This document shows positions 51,496 through 60,614 of a stretch of DNA of 64,000 nt, in pieces (the first letter of the stretch is position 1; every line of letters begins with the position of its first letter). A program made the translations under genes and the position numbers. Source of the DNA: Caulobacter sp. UNC358MFTsu5.1 (GTDB lineage: Bacteria > Pseudomonadota > Alphaproteobacteria > Caulobacterales > Caulobacteraceae); the NCBI RefSeq assembly GCF_000712075.1, contig NZ_JONW01000011.1:186001-250000 (forward strand). The letters are read 5' to 3'. The notes under the pieces were generated by a model. It had not been told where the DNA came from, ran no database searches, and was given only the letters and a program-made list of their open reading frames with translations.

Positions 51496-52821
51496 GTGAA
51501 GACGATCACCCCGACCGCCCCCGCGCGGCCCAAGCCGTTTTACCGGCACCTGTACTTCCAGGTGCTGGTGGCGATCGTGGCGGGCGCGACCATCGGCCAT
51601 TTCTGGCCTGGGTTGGGCGAAAGCCTCAAGCCGCTGGGCGACGGCTTCATCAAGCTGGTGAAGATGATCATCGCGCCGGTGATCTTCCTGACCGTGGTGA
51701 CCGGCATCGCGGGCATGCGCGACCTGGACAAGGTCGGCCGCGTGGCCCTGAAGGCCTTCATCTATTTCCTGGTGTTCTCGACCCTGGCCCTGATCGTCGG
51801 CATGGTCGTCGCCAACGTCGTCCATCCGGGCGCGGGCATGAACATCGATCCGGCCACGCTCAACACGTCCAAGATCGCGACCTACGAGGCCAAGGCCCAC
51901 GACCAGACGATCGTCGGCTTCCTGCTGCACATCATCCCGGACACCGTGGTCAGCGCCTTCGCCGAGGGCGAGATCCTGCAGGTGCTGTTCTTCTCGATTC
52001 TGTTCGGCCTGTCCCTGGCCATGGTCGGTGATCGCGGCCAGCCGGTGCTGACCGTCCTGGAATCCACCGCCGACGCCTTCTTCCGCCTGGTCCACGTGCT
52101 GATGAAGGCCGCGCCGATCGGGGCGTTCGGAGCCTTCGCCTTCACGATCGGCAAGTACGGCATCGGCTCGATCGCCAACCTGGCCGCGCTGGTCGCGACC
52201 TTCTACCTGACCTCGCTGTTCTTCGTGGTTGTGATCCTGGGCCTCGTGGCCAAGGTCAACGGCTTCTCGATCTTCAAGCTGATCCGCTATCTGAAGGCCG
52301 AGCTGCTGCTGGTGCTGGGCACCAGCTCGTCCGAGGCGGCGCTGCCCAGCCTGATCGAGAAGCTGGAGAAGGCCGGTTGCCCGAAGTCCGTCGTCGGGTT
52401 GGTCGTGCCACTGGGCTATTCGTTCAATCTGGACGGCACCAACATCTACATGACCCTGGCGGCGCTGTTCATCGCCCAGGCCACCGGCGTGCACCTGTCG
52501 CTGGGCGACCAGGCGCTGCTGCTGGGCGTGGCCATGCTGAGCTCCAAGGGCGCGGCGGGCGTGACCGGCGCGGGCTTCATCACCCTGGCCGCCACCCTGT
52601 CTGTGGTGCCCTCGGTGCCGGTCGCCGGCATGGCCCTGATCCTGGGCGTGGACCGCTTCATGTCCGAATGCCGGGCCCTGACCAACTTCACCGGCAACGC
52701 CGTCGCCACCATCGTCGTCTCACGCTGGGAGAAGGGGCTCGACGCCGCCCAACTGGAGGCGGCCCTCAATCCCGACCCGGCCGCCCCGGAAATCCTGGCG
52801 GCCAGCGAGGCCCGGCCCTAG
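51496..52821 (+). CDS. dctA: C4-dicarboxylate transporter DctA
   Basis: DctA imports succinate, fumarate and malate by cation symport. The 441-residue product belongs to the DAACS family. It has about eight helices, the serine-rich hairpin LLLVLGTSSSEAALPSLIEK near residues 270-289, and PLGYSFNLDGTNIYMTLAAL near residues 303-322. FTGNAVATIV near residue 397 completes the substrate site. GTG start after AGAGG. The TonB-dependent receptor gene follows after 48 bases. Confidence 0.95.
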   Translation: MKTITPTAPARPKPFYRHLYFQVLVAIVAGATIGHFWPGLGESLKPLGDGFIKLVKMIIAPVIFLTVVTGIAGMRDLDKVGRVALKAFIYFLVFSTLALIVGMVVANVVHPGAGMNIDPATLNTSKIATYEAKAHDQTIVGFLLHIIPDTVVSAFAEGEILQVLFFSILFGLSLAMVGDRGQPVLTVLESTADAFFRLVHVLMKAAPIGAFGAFAFTIGKYGIGSIANLAALVATFYLTSLFFVVVILGLVAKVNGFSIFKLIRYLKAELLLVLGTSSSEAALPSLIEKLEKAGCPKSVVGLVVPLGYSFNLDGTNIYMTLAALFIAQATGVHLSLGDQALLLGVAMLSSKGAAGVTGAGFITLAATLSVVPSVPVAGMALILGVDRFMSECRALTNFTGNAVATIVVSRWEKGLDAAQLEAALNPDPAAPEILAASEARP

Positions 52822-52869
52822 GCCGACTTTCAACCAGAACCATCAAAACAAGAAAATCGGGGAGCTCTC

Positions 52870-55800
52870 ATGACCACCGCCAACATCCGCCAAAGGCTCA
52901 TCTGCGGGACCGCCTTCGCCGGCCTGCTGCTGGCCGGCACCGCCCACGCCCAGCAGGCGCCCGCCGACGACGTCACCAAGGTCGAGGAAGTCGTCGTGGT
53001 CGGCAGCCAGATCAAGGGCGCCAAGACCACGGCGGCCCTGCCGGTCACGGTGATGGACAACAACCAGATCGCCGCCACCGGCGCGGTTTCGGGCGACGAC
53101 CTGTTCCGCTCGATCCCGCAGATGGGCGACGTCTTCATCAATCCCAGCAACAGCCCGCAAACCAGCAACTCCACGCGCGGCGACGTCAACTCGATCAACC
53201 TGCGCAGCCTGGGCGTGGGCAACACCCTGGTGCTGTTGAACGGCCGCCGTCTGGTCAACCACCCGACCAGCCAGTCGTCGGGCACCGTGCCGCTGCTGGG
53301 CTACAACGCCAACGCCATCCCGACCTCGAACCTGGAGCGGCTGGAAGTGCTGCGCGACGGCGCGGCCGCGATCTACGGCGCCGACGCCGTGGCCGGCGTG
53401 GTCAACACCGTGCTGCAGACCGACTTCGACGGCCTGACCATGGACGCCCAGTACGGCTGGGCCGAAGGCACGCACCGCAAGGAATACACCAGCAACATTT
53501 TCGCCGGCCGCAACTTCGCGGACGGACGCGGCAACGTCTCGATCAACGCCAACTTCACCGAGCGTACGGCCCAGCGGCCCAGCGACCGACCCTACACCGC
53601 GACCCAGGACCTGCGGCCGCTGTTCGACAACGATCCGCGCTACACCGACAGCGCCACGCCCGACAACCGCGGCAACCAGAACTCGTTCTCCAACATCACC
53701 GTGCTGAACGCCGGCGGCGTCGTCCGCCAGGGCACGACGGCCCTGACCACGGCGGCGGGGGCCACCCACGTCCAGCCCAACACCATCGCCGGCTGCGCCG
53801 CCCAGCTGGGCAACGGGCTGTGCCTGGGCACGGGCAACCTGGCCACCGGCAGCACGGCCAACTTCCTGCGCTACAACGCGCCCCAGAACGACGCCACGAC
53901 GATCGCGCCGAAGATCAGCCGCCAGAACGTCTTCCTCAACGGCCACTACGACATCACCGACACCCTGACCGCCTATGGCGAGGTGGGCCTCTATCACGCC
54001 GAGTCCGAGGGCCTGACCACCCAGGGCACCAGCCTGGTGGCGATCGGGGTGCCGGCCAGCAACTACTACAACCCCTTCGGCATGGCCGTGTTCGCCAACG
54101 GCACGGTCAATCCCAACCGCCTGCCCAACCTGACCAACGTGCCGGCCGCCGGCCGCGCGGTGACCTTCACCAACTACCGCTTCAACGACCTGGGCCCGAA
54201 CAAGGTCGAGGTCGAGAACTACCAGACCCGCTTCCTGGGCGGGTTGAAGGGCGAGGCGTTCGGCTGGAATTGGGACTCGGCGCTGCTGTATTCCAAGGCC
54301 GACGCCAAGGACGAATCCGACGGCATCGACAGCGCCAAGCTGGCCGCCCAACTGGCCCTTTCGACCCCCGACGCCTACAACCCCTTCAACGGCGGGTGCC
54401 TGGACGGGGAGGGCGGCCGCGACTGCACGCCCAGCTCCAAGGCGGCGACCGACGCCATCCGCTTCCGCCTGAAGCGCCACTCGACCACCACCCTGACCCT
54501 GGCCGACTTCAAGGTCTCTAAGCCCGACCTGCTGACCATCTGGTCCGGCCCGGTGGGCGTCGCCGCCGGCGTCGAGTTCCGGCACGAGACTCAGCAGGAC
54601 CGCCGCGACCCGCAGCTTGACGGCCGCACGCCCTTCACCGACCCGGTGACCGGCGCGACCAGCAACAGCAACGTCACGGGTGTCAACGACACGCCCAGCA
54701 CCAAGGGCTCGCGCGACGTCGGCTCGGCCTTCATCGAGTTCGCCCTGCCGCTGGTCTCGCCGGAGATGAACGTGCCCCTGGTGCGCGCCATCGACGTCCA
54801 GCTGGCCGGCCGTTTCGAGAACTACAGCGACTTCGGATCGGTGGCGAAACCCAAGATCGCCTTCGCCTGGGACCTGGTCGACGGCGTGCGGGTGCGGGGT
54901 TCGTGGCAGCAGGGCTTCCGGGCTCCGAACCTGGAGACCACCAACCCGTTCAGCTATTCGCGGACCAACAGCGTCACCGACTACTACCGCTGCGAAGCCG
55001 ACCTTCGCGCCGGCCGCATCGCCACCTTCGGGGCTTGCAGCCGCGGCGTCGGGATCCGCTTCACGACCGCGGGCAATCCGGACCTGAAGGCCGAGGAGAG
55101 CGAAAGCTATTCGGTCGGCCTGGTCCTGCAGCCCCGGTTCATCCCCGAGCAGTTCGGCGACTTCACGATCACCGTCGACCGCTGGCAGATCGAGCAGGAC
55201 GGCATCGTCGGCACGCTGGGTTCGACCAACATCGCCGTCCAGGACTACCTGGAGCGCATGACCGGCTCGAGCAATCCGAACGTGATCCGCGCCGCGCCCA
55301 ACGCCGACGACGTGGCGTTCTTCGCCGGCACCGGCCTGGCGCCGGTGGGCCAGATCACCGAGATCCGCGACCAGTTCAAGAACCTGCAGCCGCAGACGGT
55401 CAGCGGCGTCGACATCGGCGTGAACTGGGCGCTGCGCACCGAGGACTACGGTCGCTTCACGGTCAATATCGACGCGACCTACATGGACAAGTTCTCGCAG
55501 GACCTCGCCCCGCCCATCCAGGAGTTGTTCGACGCCCGCGCGGCCGGCACGATCAACCCGGCCACGCCGCTGACCGATCCCGGCGACCTGCTGCGCAAGA
55601 ACGGCAAGCCGGAATGGAAGGGCACGGGCACGCTGACCTGGCGCAAGGACAACGTCCAGATCGGCGCCTCGGTGATCTACACCGGCTCGGTGCTGGACAC
55701 CGACTTCCTGGCCGCCGACGGCACGCCCTACACCGTCAAGTCGCTGACCACGGCCAACCTCTATGTCCAGTATCGGATCGAGGACAAGAAGAGCCCGCTG

Positions 55801-55935
55801 GACGATACGCGCCTGCGCGTCGGCGCCCGCAACATCTTCGACAAGGATCCGCCCCTGTCGTCGAGCGGCTACATCGGCTCGCTCTACAACCCCTATGCCC
55901 GCTACTGGTACGTCAACGTCAGCAAGTCGTTCTGA
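52870..55935 (+). CDS. TonB-dependent outer-membrane receptor
   Basis: The 1021-residue product has a signal peptide (residues 1-28, ending AHAQ), a TonB-box-like KVEEVVVVGSQI and a plug domain (VTVMDNNQI through RDGAAAIYGADAVAGVV near residue 170). A large barrel ends in the outer-membrane signature YVNVSKSF. Caulobacter uses many such receptors for nutrients. It follows dctA closely and has a good GGGGAG site. The substrate is unknown; its position suggests a dicarboxylate conjugate. Confidence 0.93.
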   Translation: MTTANIRQRLICGTAFAGLLLAGTAHAQQAPADDVTKVEEVVVVGSQIKGAKTTAALPVTVMDNNQIAATGAVSGDDLFRSIPQMGDVFINPSNSPQTSNSTRGDVNSINLRSLGVGNTLVLLNGRRLVNHPTSQSSGTVPLLGYNANAIPTSNLERLEVLRDGAAAIYGADAVAGVVNTVLQTDFDGLTMDAQYGWAEGTHRKEYTSNIFAGRNFADGRGNVSINANFTERTAQRPSDRPYTATQDLRPLFDNDPRYTDSATPDNRGNQNSFSNITVLNAGGVVRQGTTALTTAAGATHVQPNTIAGCAAQLGNGLCLGTGNLATGSTANFLRYNAPQNDATTIAPKISRQNVFLNGHYDITDTLTAYGEVGLYHAESEGLTTQGTSLVAIGVPASNYYNPFGMAVFANGTVNPNRLPNLTNVPAAGRAVTFTNYRFNDLGPNKVEVENYQTRFLGGLKGEAFGWNWDSALLYSKADAKDESDGIDSAKLAAQLALSTPDAYNPFNGGCLDGEGGRDCTPSSKAATDAIRFRLKRHSTTTLTLADFKVSKPDLLTIWSGPVGVAAGVEFRHETQQDRRDPQLDGRTPFTDPVTGATSNSNVTGVNDTPSTKGSRDVGSAFIEFALPLVSPEMNVPLVRAIDVQLAGRFENYSDFGSVAKPKIAFAWDLVDGVRVRGSWQQGFRAPNLETTNPFSYSRTNSVTDYYRCEADLRAGRIATFGACSRGVGIRFTTAGNPDLKAEESESYSVGLVLQPRFIPEQFGDFTITVDRWQIEQDGIVGTLGSTNIAVQDYLERMTGSSNPNVIRAAPNADDVAFFAGTGLAPVGQITEIRDQFKNLQPQTVSGVDIGVNWALRTEDYGRFTVNIDATYMDKFSQDLAPPIQELFDARAAGTINPATPLTDPGDLLRKNGKPEWKGTGTLTWRKDNVQIGASVIYTGSVLDTDFLAADGTPYTVKSLTTANLYVQYRIEDKKSPLDDTRLRVGARNIFDKDPPLSSSGYIGSLYNPYARYWYVNVSKSF

Positions 55936-56017
55936 TGTCGGCCGGGCCCCGGCGCTTCCTCCCCCCCTGGGCGCCGGGGCCGCTTCCTTGTTCGATACGC
56001 TTCAAAGAGACACCGCC

Positions 56018-57373
56018 ATGGGTTCGCCGCTTCGCCGTGTTTGGATGGGTTTCGCGGCCCTGGGGCTGATGGCGTCCGGAGGCTGCGCGCATGCCCAGGC
56101 CCCGGCCGCCAAGGTCCCCGCGGGAACCCAGGCGGCCAAGGATTGCCCCGACTTCCTGCCGGCGCAGACCCGCTGCTTCGCCGGCCAGGACGCCAACGGC
56201 GCCTACTATTGGATCGTCATCCCGAAGGCCTGGAACGGCGCGCTGGTGGTGCACACCCACGGCGGGCCGCGGCTGAAGGCGCCCAAGCCCGACGACGCCC
56301 TGGAGGACCTGGAGCGGTTCTCGGTGACCGTGAAAGAGGGCTTCGCCTGGGCCGGGTCGAACTATCGCCGCGCGGGCTACGGCGTGCGCAGCGCGGCCGA
56401 GGACAGCGACACCCTGCGCCAGATCTTCTGGGACCAGTTCGGGCGTCCCAAGCGCACGATCCTGCACGGCCAGTCCTGGGGCGGCAATGTCGCGGCCAAG
56501 ACGGCCGAGCTGTACGGGCAGCGGGCCGACGGCAAGCCGGTCTATGACGGCGTCATCCTGACCAGCGGCGTGCTGGGCGGCGGCACGCGATCATACGACT
56601 TCCGCGCCGACCTGCGGGCCGTCTACCAGTACTATTGCCAGAACCATCCCCGGCCCGACGAGCCGGCCTATCCGCTCTGGCAGGGCCAGCCGGTCGGCTC
56701 GACCCTGACCAACAAGCAGCTGGACGAACGCCTCGAGGCCTGCACCGGCGTCAACCTGCCCAAGGCCCAGCGCACGGCGGTCCAGCAGCGCAATCTCGAC
56801 AACATCCTGGCGGTGGTCCGCATTCCGGAACGGACGCTGGACAGCCACCTGGGTTGGGCGACCTTCACCTTCGCCGACATGGTCAACAAGCGCCTGGACG
56901 GCCACAACCCGTTCGGCAATGTCGGCGTCGTCTATGCGGGCTCCGACGACGACGCCGCGCTCAACAAGGGCGTGGCGCGGTTCGCGGCCGATCCGGAAGG
57001 CGTGCGCCGCCTGGCCTTCGACGCCGATCTCAGCGGCAAGCTGACGGTCCCGACCCTGACGATGCACGCCATCGACGACCCCACCGCCTTCGTCGAGCTG
57101 GAGCAGGTGTTCCACGACACCGTCGCCAAGGCCGGCGCCGGCGACCTGCTGGTCCAGTCGTTCACCGACGAGCACGAGCACAGCAAGCTGGCCACGCCCG
57201 AATACGCCGCGCTGCTGAGGGCGATGAGCGCCTGGATCGAGCAGGGCGAAAAACCTTCGCCGGCTTCGCTGGCGGCAAGCTGTCAGCAGGCCGTGGCGAT
57301 CTACGGTGAGGCCTGCCACTTCCGCATCGACTACCAGGTTCGACCGCTCGCCGAGCGCAGCTATCCCCGCTGA
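56018..57373 (+). CDS. Exported alpha/beta hydrolase, possible lipoprotein
   Basis: The 451-residue product has a signal peptide with a possible lipobox (LMASGGC, Cys23). An alpha/beta-hydrolase fold follows with nucleophile Ser153 in HGQSWGG, an acidic residue in AIDDPTAF near residue 349 and a His in DEHEHSK near residue 388. Four Cys after the core could form disulfides. It lies 82 bases after the receptor gene on the same strand. I infer that it may cleave an ester or amide taken up by the receptor. Confidence 0.85.
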   Translation: MGSPLRRVWMGFAALGLMASGGCAHAQAPAAKVPAGTQAAKDCPDFLPAQTRCFAGQDANGAYYWIVIPKAWNGALVVHTHGGPRLKAPKPDDALEDLERFSVTVKEGFAWAGSNYRRAGYGVRSAAEDSDTLRQIFWDQFGRPKRTILHGQSWGGNVAAKTAELYGQRADGKPVYDGVILTSGVLGGGTRSYDFRADLRAVYQYYCQNHPRPDEPAYPLWQGQPVGSTLTNKQLDERLEACTGVNLPKAQRTAVQQRNLDNILAVVRIPERTLDSHLGWATFTFADMVNKRLDGHNPFGNVGVVYAGSDDDAALNKGVARFAADPEGVRRLAFDADLSGKLTVPTLTMHAIDDPTAFVELEQVFHDTVAKAGAGDLLVQSFTDEHEHSKLATPEYAALLRAMSAWIEQGEKPSPASLAASCQQAVAIYGEACHFRIDYQVRPLAERSYPR

Positions 57374-57610
57374 ACCTTCGACCTGCGCCAACGGGAGTGC
57401 GGCGCGACCGTCATCGCGGCCATTTGTCCCATTCGGACGGACGATGCGGGACGGGTGAACGCCCCGGCGACGATGGTCTCCGGGCGATATTCCCGTCAAT
57501 TCAGGATGTTACGCAGTCTTCCTAGCCGGAAACCGGTCACCCCCTCCGTACGGATTGGCCGACCTCGCCGGCCCGCGCCCGCCCCCGAGCTCCGGAAACG
57601 ACACCGCCCC

Positions 57611-57629
57611 CTAACGCGCCGTTAACCAT
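57611..57629 (+). promoter_or_regulatory. Candidate CtrA site before the sugar operon
   Basis: CTAA-N7-TTAACCAT (57611-57629) matches the Caulobacter CtrA consensus TTAA-N7-TTAACCAT except for one base. It lies 38 bases before the preferred TTG start of the first operon gene. Binding is inference. Confidence 0.5.
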
Positions 57630-57666
57630 GTTGGTGTTGGCATCGCCGGACGTCGGAGGAATTCTT

Positions 57667-58803
57667 TTGCTCGTCCATAAAGCAACGACCCATGCTGGGC
57701 CGGCCGTCCTGGCGACCGTGCCGGTGGCCCGTCCCCGCCTGCCTTCAGCCGAAGCGATTTTTCCGTACCTGCAGCGGATCGACACCGCGCGCTGGTATTC
57801 GAACTTCGGGCCGCTGCTGTCGGAGTTCGAAGCGCGCCTGGCCGCACGATTCCCGGCGGGCGCCGAGGTGGTGACGGTCGCCAACGCCACGCAGGTCCTG
57901 ATCCTGACGCTGAAGGCCATGGAGTTGCCGGCGGGCGGGTATGTCGCCATCCCGGCCTGGACGTTCGTGGCCACCGCCCACGCCGTGATCCAGGCGGGCC
58001 TGCGCCCCTGGTTCGTCGATGTCGATCCCGACACCTGGATGATGGCCCCCGACGCGATCGAGAGCCTGCCGGCGGCCGTGCGCGACGATCTGGCCGCGGT
58101 GATCCCGGTCTGCGCCTTCGGCGCCCTCGGCGACCTCGGCGCCTGGCGCCGGTTCCGCGACGAGACCGGCGTCCCGGTCCTGCTGGACGCGGCGGCCGCC
58201 TTCGACGCCCTACGCGACGCCGACCTGCCGGCGGTGGTCAGCCTGCACGCCACCAAGGCGCTGGGCCTGGGCGAGGGCGGTTTCCTGGTCACCGACGACC
58301 ACGACCTGGCCCTGAGCGTGCGCCAGCTGTCGACCTTCGGCTTCCAAGGCAGCCGCGAGAGCCAGGTCCCGGCCACCAACGCCAAGCTTTCCGAATACGC
58401 CGCGGCCGTGGGCCTCGCCGCCCTCGATTCCTGGGAAGCGGACCGCCTGCAGTTCGCCCGCGCCGCCCAGCACCTGCGCATAAGCCTCATCGACCAGCCG
58501 AAGGTTCGGTTCCAGCCCGGCTGGGGCTCGGAATGGGTGACCAGCGTCTGCAACGTCCGCGTCCCGGACGGCTCCGCGCCCGCCGTCGCGGCGGCGCTCC
58601 AGGCCGAGGGCGTGGAGACCCGCCAGTGGTGGGGCCGTGGGTGCCACATCAGCCCGGCCTTCGCCGACTGCGGCCGCGGCGACCTTCGCCACACCGATCG
58701 CCTCGGCGCGTCGGTCGTGGGCCTGCCCTTCGCCATCGACCTCAGCGTGCCGGAGATCCGCCGCATCGCCGCCGCCCTGGGCCGCGCCCTGGCCGAGGCC
58801 TAG
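57667..58803 (+). CDS. DegT/DnrJ/EryC1/StrS-family aminotransferase
   Basis: These PLP enzymes usually transaminate nucleotide-linked keto sugars. The 378-residue product keeps the cofactor site: NATQVLILTL near residue 74 and LLDAAAAFDAL near residue 172. The PLP-binding Lys197 lies in LHATKALGLGEGGF. I place the start at TTG 57667, six bases after GGAGGA; an upstream ATG at 57628 overlaps the CtrA-like box and adds residues unlike the family. It is the first gene of the right-end operon and abuts the SDR gene. Confidence 0.88.
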   Translation: MLVHKATTHAGPAVLATVPVARPRLPSAEAIFPYLQRIDTARWYSNFGPLLSEFEARLAARFPAGAEVVTVANATQVLILTLKAMELPAGGYVAIPAWTFVATAHAVIQAGLRPWFVDVDPDTWMMAPDAIESLPAAVRDDLAAVIPVCAFGALGDLGAWRRFRDETGVPVLLDAAAAFDALRDADLPAVVSLHATKALGLGEGGFLVTDDHDLALSVRQLSTFGFQGSRESQVPATNAKLSEYAAAVGLAALDSWEADRLQFARAAQHLRISLIDQPKVRFQPGWGSEWVTSVCNVRVPDGSAPAVAAALQAEGVETRQWWGRGCHISPAFADCGRGDLRHTDRLGASVVGLPFAIDLSVPEIRRIAAALGRALAEA

Positions 58804-59565
58804 ATGTCGAGCCTGGAGGGCCGCGTCGTCCTGGTCACCGGCGCCGCCGGCGACGTGGGTCAGGCCTGCGCCGACCTGTTCCTGCACCGTGGGGCGCGGG
58901 TCGTCATGAGCGACCGCACGCCTCCGCCGGAGCGTTTCCTGGCCCGGCCGGAGGTCGCCTTCCAGGCCGCCGACGTCACGGACCGCGCCGCCGTGGACGC
59001 GACGGTGCGGGTCGCCGTGGAGCGCTTCGGCCGTCTCGACGCGGCGGTCCTGGCCGCCGGGATCGAGGGGCCGGTCGCGCCGATCGAGGAGATCGACGGC
59101 GACGCCTTCGACCAGGTCATGGCGGTCAATGTGAAGGGCTGTCTCCACGGGATGCAGGCCTGCCTGCGGGTGATGAAGCCCCAGGGCGCGGGCAGCATCG
59201 TGGCCCTGTCCTCCATCTCCGGCGTGGTCGGCGGCCCAAACCTGGCAGCCTACACGGCCAGCAAGCACGCGGTGATCGGCCTGGTCCGCTCGGCCGCCCT
59301 CGAAGCCGGTCCCCACGGCGTGCGGATCAACGCGGTGTGCCCCGGTCCCATCGCCTCGAACATGATGCGGCGTCTCGACGAGGCGCTCTCCGCCCGCGAC
59401 CCGACCCGCGCCGCGGGGCGGCCGGACGCCTCCAAGTCGCTGCCGCTGCAGAAGTACGTCTCGGTCGAGGAGGTGGCCCAGATGGCCGCCTTCCTGTGCG
59501 GCGACGAGTCGGGGTCCTGTCACGGGGGAACCTACCTCGTCGACGGCGGATACACCGCCCGGTGA
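58804..59565 (+). CDS. Short-chain dehydrogenase/reductase
   Basis: The 253-residue product is a classical SDR with TGAAGDVGQACADLFL near residue 13, SSISGV with the catalytic Ser, and YTASKHAVIGLV near residue 150 for the Tyr/Lys pair. The glycine motif reads TGAAGDVG rather than TGxxxGIG. The C terminus GGTYLVDGGYTAR is typical. It starts immediately after the aminotransferase stop and could supply or reduce a keto sugar for it. Confidence 0.9.
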   Translation: MSSLEGRVVLVTGAAGDVGQACADLFLHRGARVVMSDRTPPPERFLARPEVAFQAADVTDRAAVDATVRVAVERFGRLDAAVLAAGIEGPVAPIEEIDGDAFDQVMAVNVKGCLHGMQACLRVMKPQGAGSIVALSSISGVVGGPNLAAYTASKHAVIGLVRSAALEAGPHGVRINAVCPGPIASNMMRRLDEALSARDPTRAAGRPDASKSLPLQKYVSVEEVAQMAAFLCGDESGSCHGGTYLVDGGYTAR

Positions 59566-60614
59566 CCGCCGCCGGCGCCCCGGTCGAGCCGTCCTCCCGG
59601 CCGATCGGCGGGTTCTTCGAGCGCCATCGCGCCGACGGGGATGTCGGGGCGCCGAGCCTGCTCGCCGCGTGGACCGGAGGGCGTCCCCACGGCGCTTTCG
59701 TCAATTCCCGCTCCGCCTTCTCGGCCCTGGCGCGGACCTGGCCCACGGCCTCGATCTGGCTGCCCGCCTTCGTCTGCGGCGATCTCCTGGACCCCGCCCT
59801 GGCGGCCCGGACGCGTTTCTATCCCGTGTTGGAGGGCTTCACCCCCGACGTGGCGGTGATCGAGGCCGGAGCCCGGCCCGGCGACCTCGTCGTGTTCGTC
59901 GCCTCTTTCGGCCTGCCGATCGGGCCGGAGGCGCGCGCCTTCGCCGCCCGGCGTCCGGACCTGCGGATCGCCGAGGACCGCGCCCAGGCCCTGGACGCGG
60001 GAGCGCCGATCCCCGGCGCTTGGCTGCTGTTCAGTCCCCGCAAGCTGCTGGGCGTGGCCGATGGCGGCCTGCTGGCGGCGCCCGACGCGGCCCGGAGCCC
60101 GCCCCAGCCGACGACGGCCGCGGACGCGGAGGCCCTGTGGCGCGCGCCGCGGCTGCGCGCCGCCGATCCGGAGGGGCGGAACAACGCCGCCTGGCATCTC
60201 GCCAACCAGGCCAAGGAAGCGGCCATGACCGTCGGCGACCAGGCCATGACCGCCGAGAGCCTGGCGATCCTGGGCGAGGTTTCGCTGGAAAGCCTGGCGG
60301 CGCCGCGCCGCGCCAACTGGGCCGTCCTCGATCGCGGACTGCGCGCCTGGTCGGCGCTGCCCGCCGATCCGGGCGCGCCGCCGCTGGGCTACGTCCTGCG
60401 CCTCGAGCCGGAACAGCGCGACCGGCTGCTGGCCGGCCTGCACGCCCGTCGTGTGTTCGCCGCCGTGCATTGGCCGCGGATCGCCGCGCCGGCCGAGGCC
60501 TTCCCCCGCGAGGCGGCCTGGACGCGCGAACTGGTCACCCTGCCGTGCGATCATCGCTACGACGCGGCGACGATGGAACGAATCGCCGAACTGGCGAACG
60601 ATCTGCTGCGATGA
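59562..60614 (+). CDS. Second DegT-like PLP enzyme, divergent
   Basis: The 350-residue product starts at GTG within the SDR stop (GTGA). It has NSRSAFSALARTWP near residue 45 (phosphate site), RIAEDRAQALDAG near residue 136 and FSPRKLLGVADGGLLAAP with Lys161. These match DegT-fold enzymes but overall similarity to the first aminotransferase is low. A second enzyme of this type in one operon suggests a diamino sugar or two substrates. It overlaps the next gene by ATGA. Confidence 0.75.
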   Translation: MTAAGAPVEPSSRPIGGFFERHRADGDVGAPSLLAAWTGGRPHGAFVNSRSAFSALARTWPTASIWLPAFVCGDLLDPALAARTRFYPVLEGFTPDVAVIEAGARPGDLVVFVASFGLPIGPEARAFAARRPDLRIAEDRAQALDAGAPIPGAWLLFSPRKLLGVADGGLLAAPDAARSPPQPTTAADAEALWRAPRLRAADPEGRNNAAWHLANQAKEAAMTVGDQAMTAESLAILGEVSLESLAAPRRANWAVLDRGLRAWSALPADPGAPPLGYVLRLEPEQRDRLLAGLHARRVFAAVHWPRIAAPAEAFPREAAWTRELVTLPCDHRYDAATMERIAELANDLLR

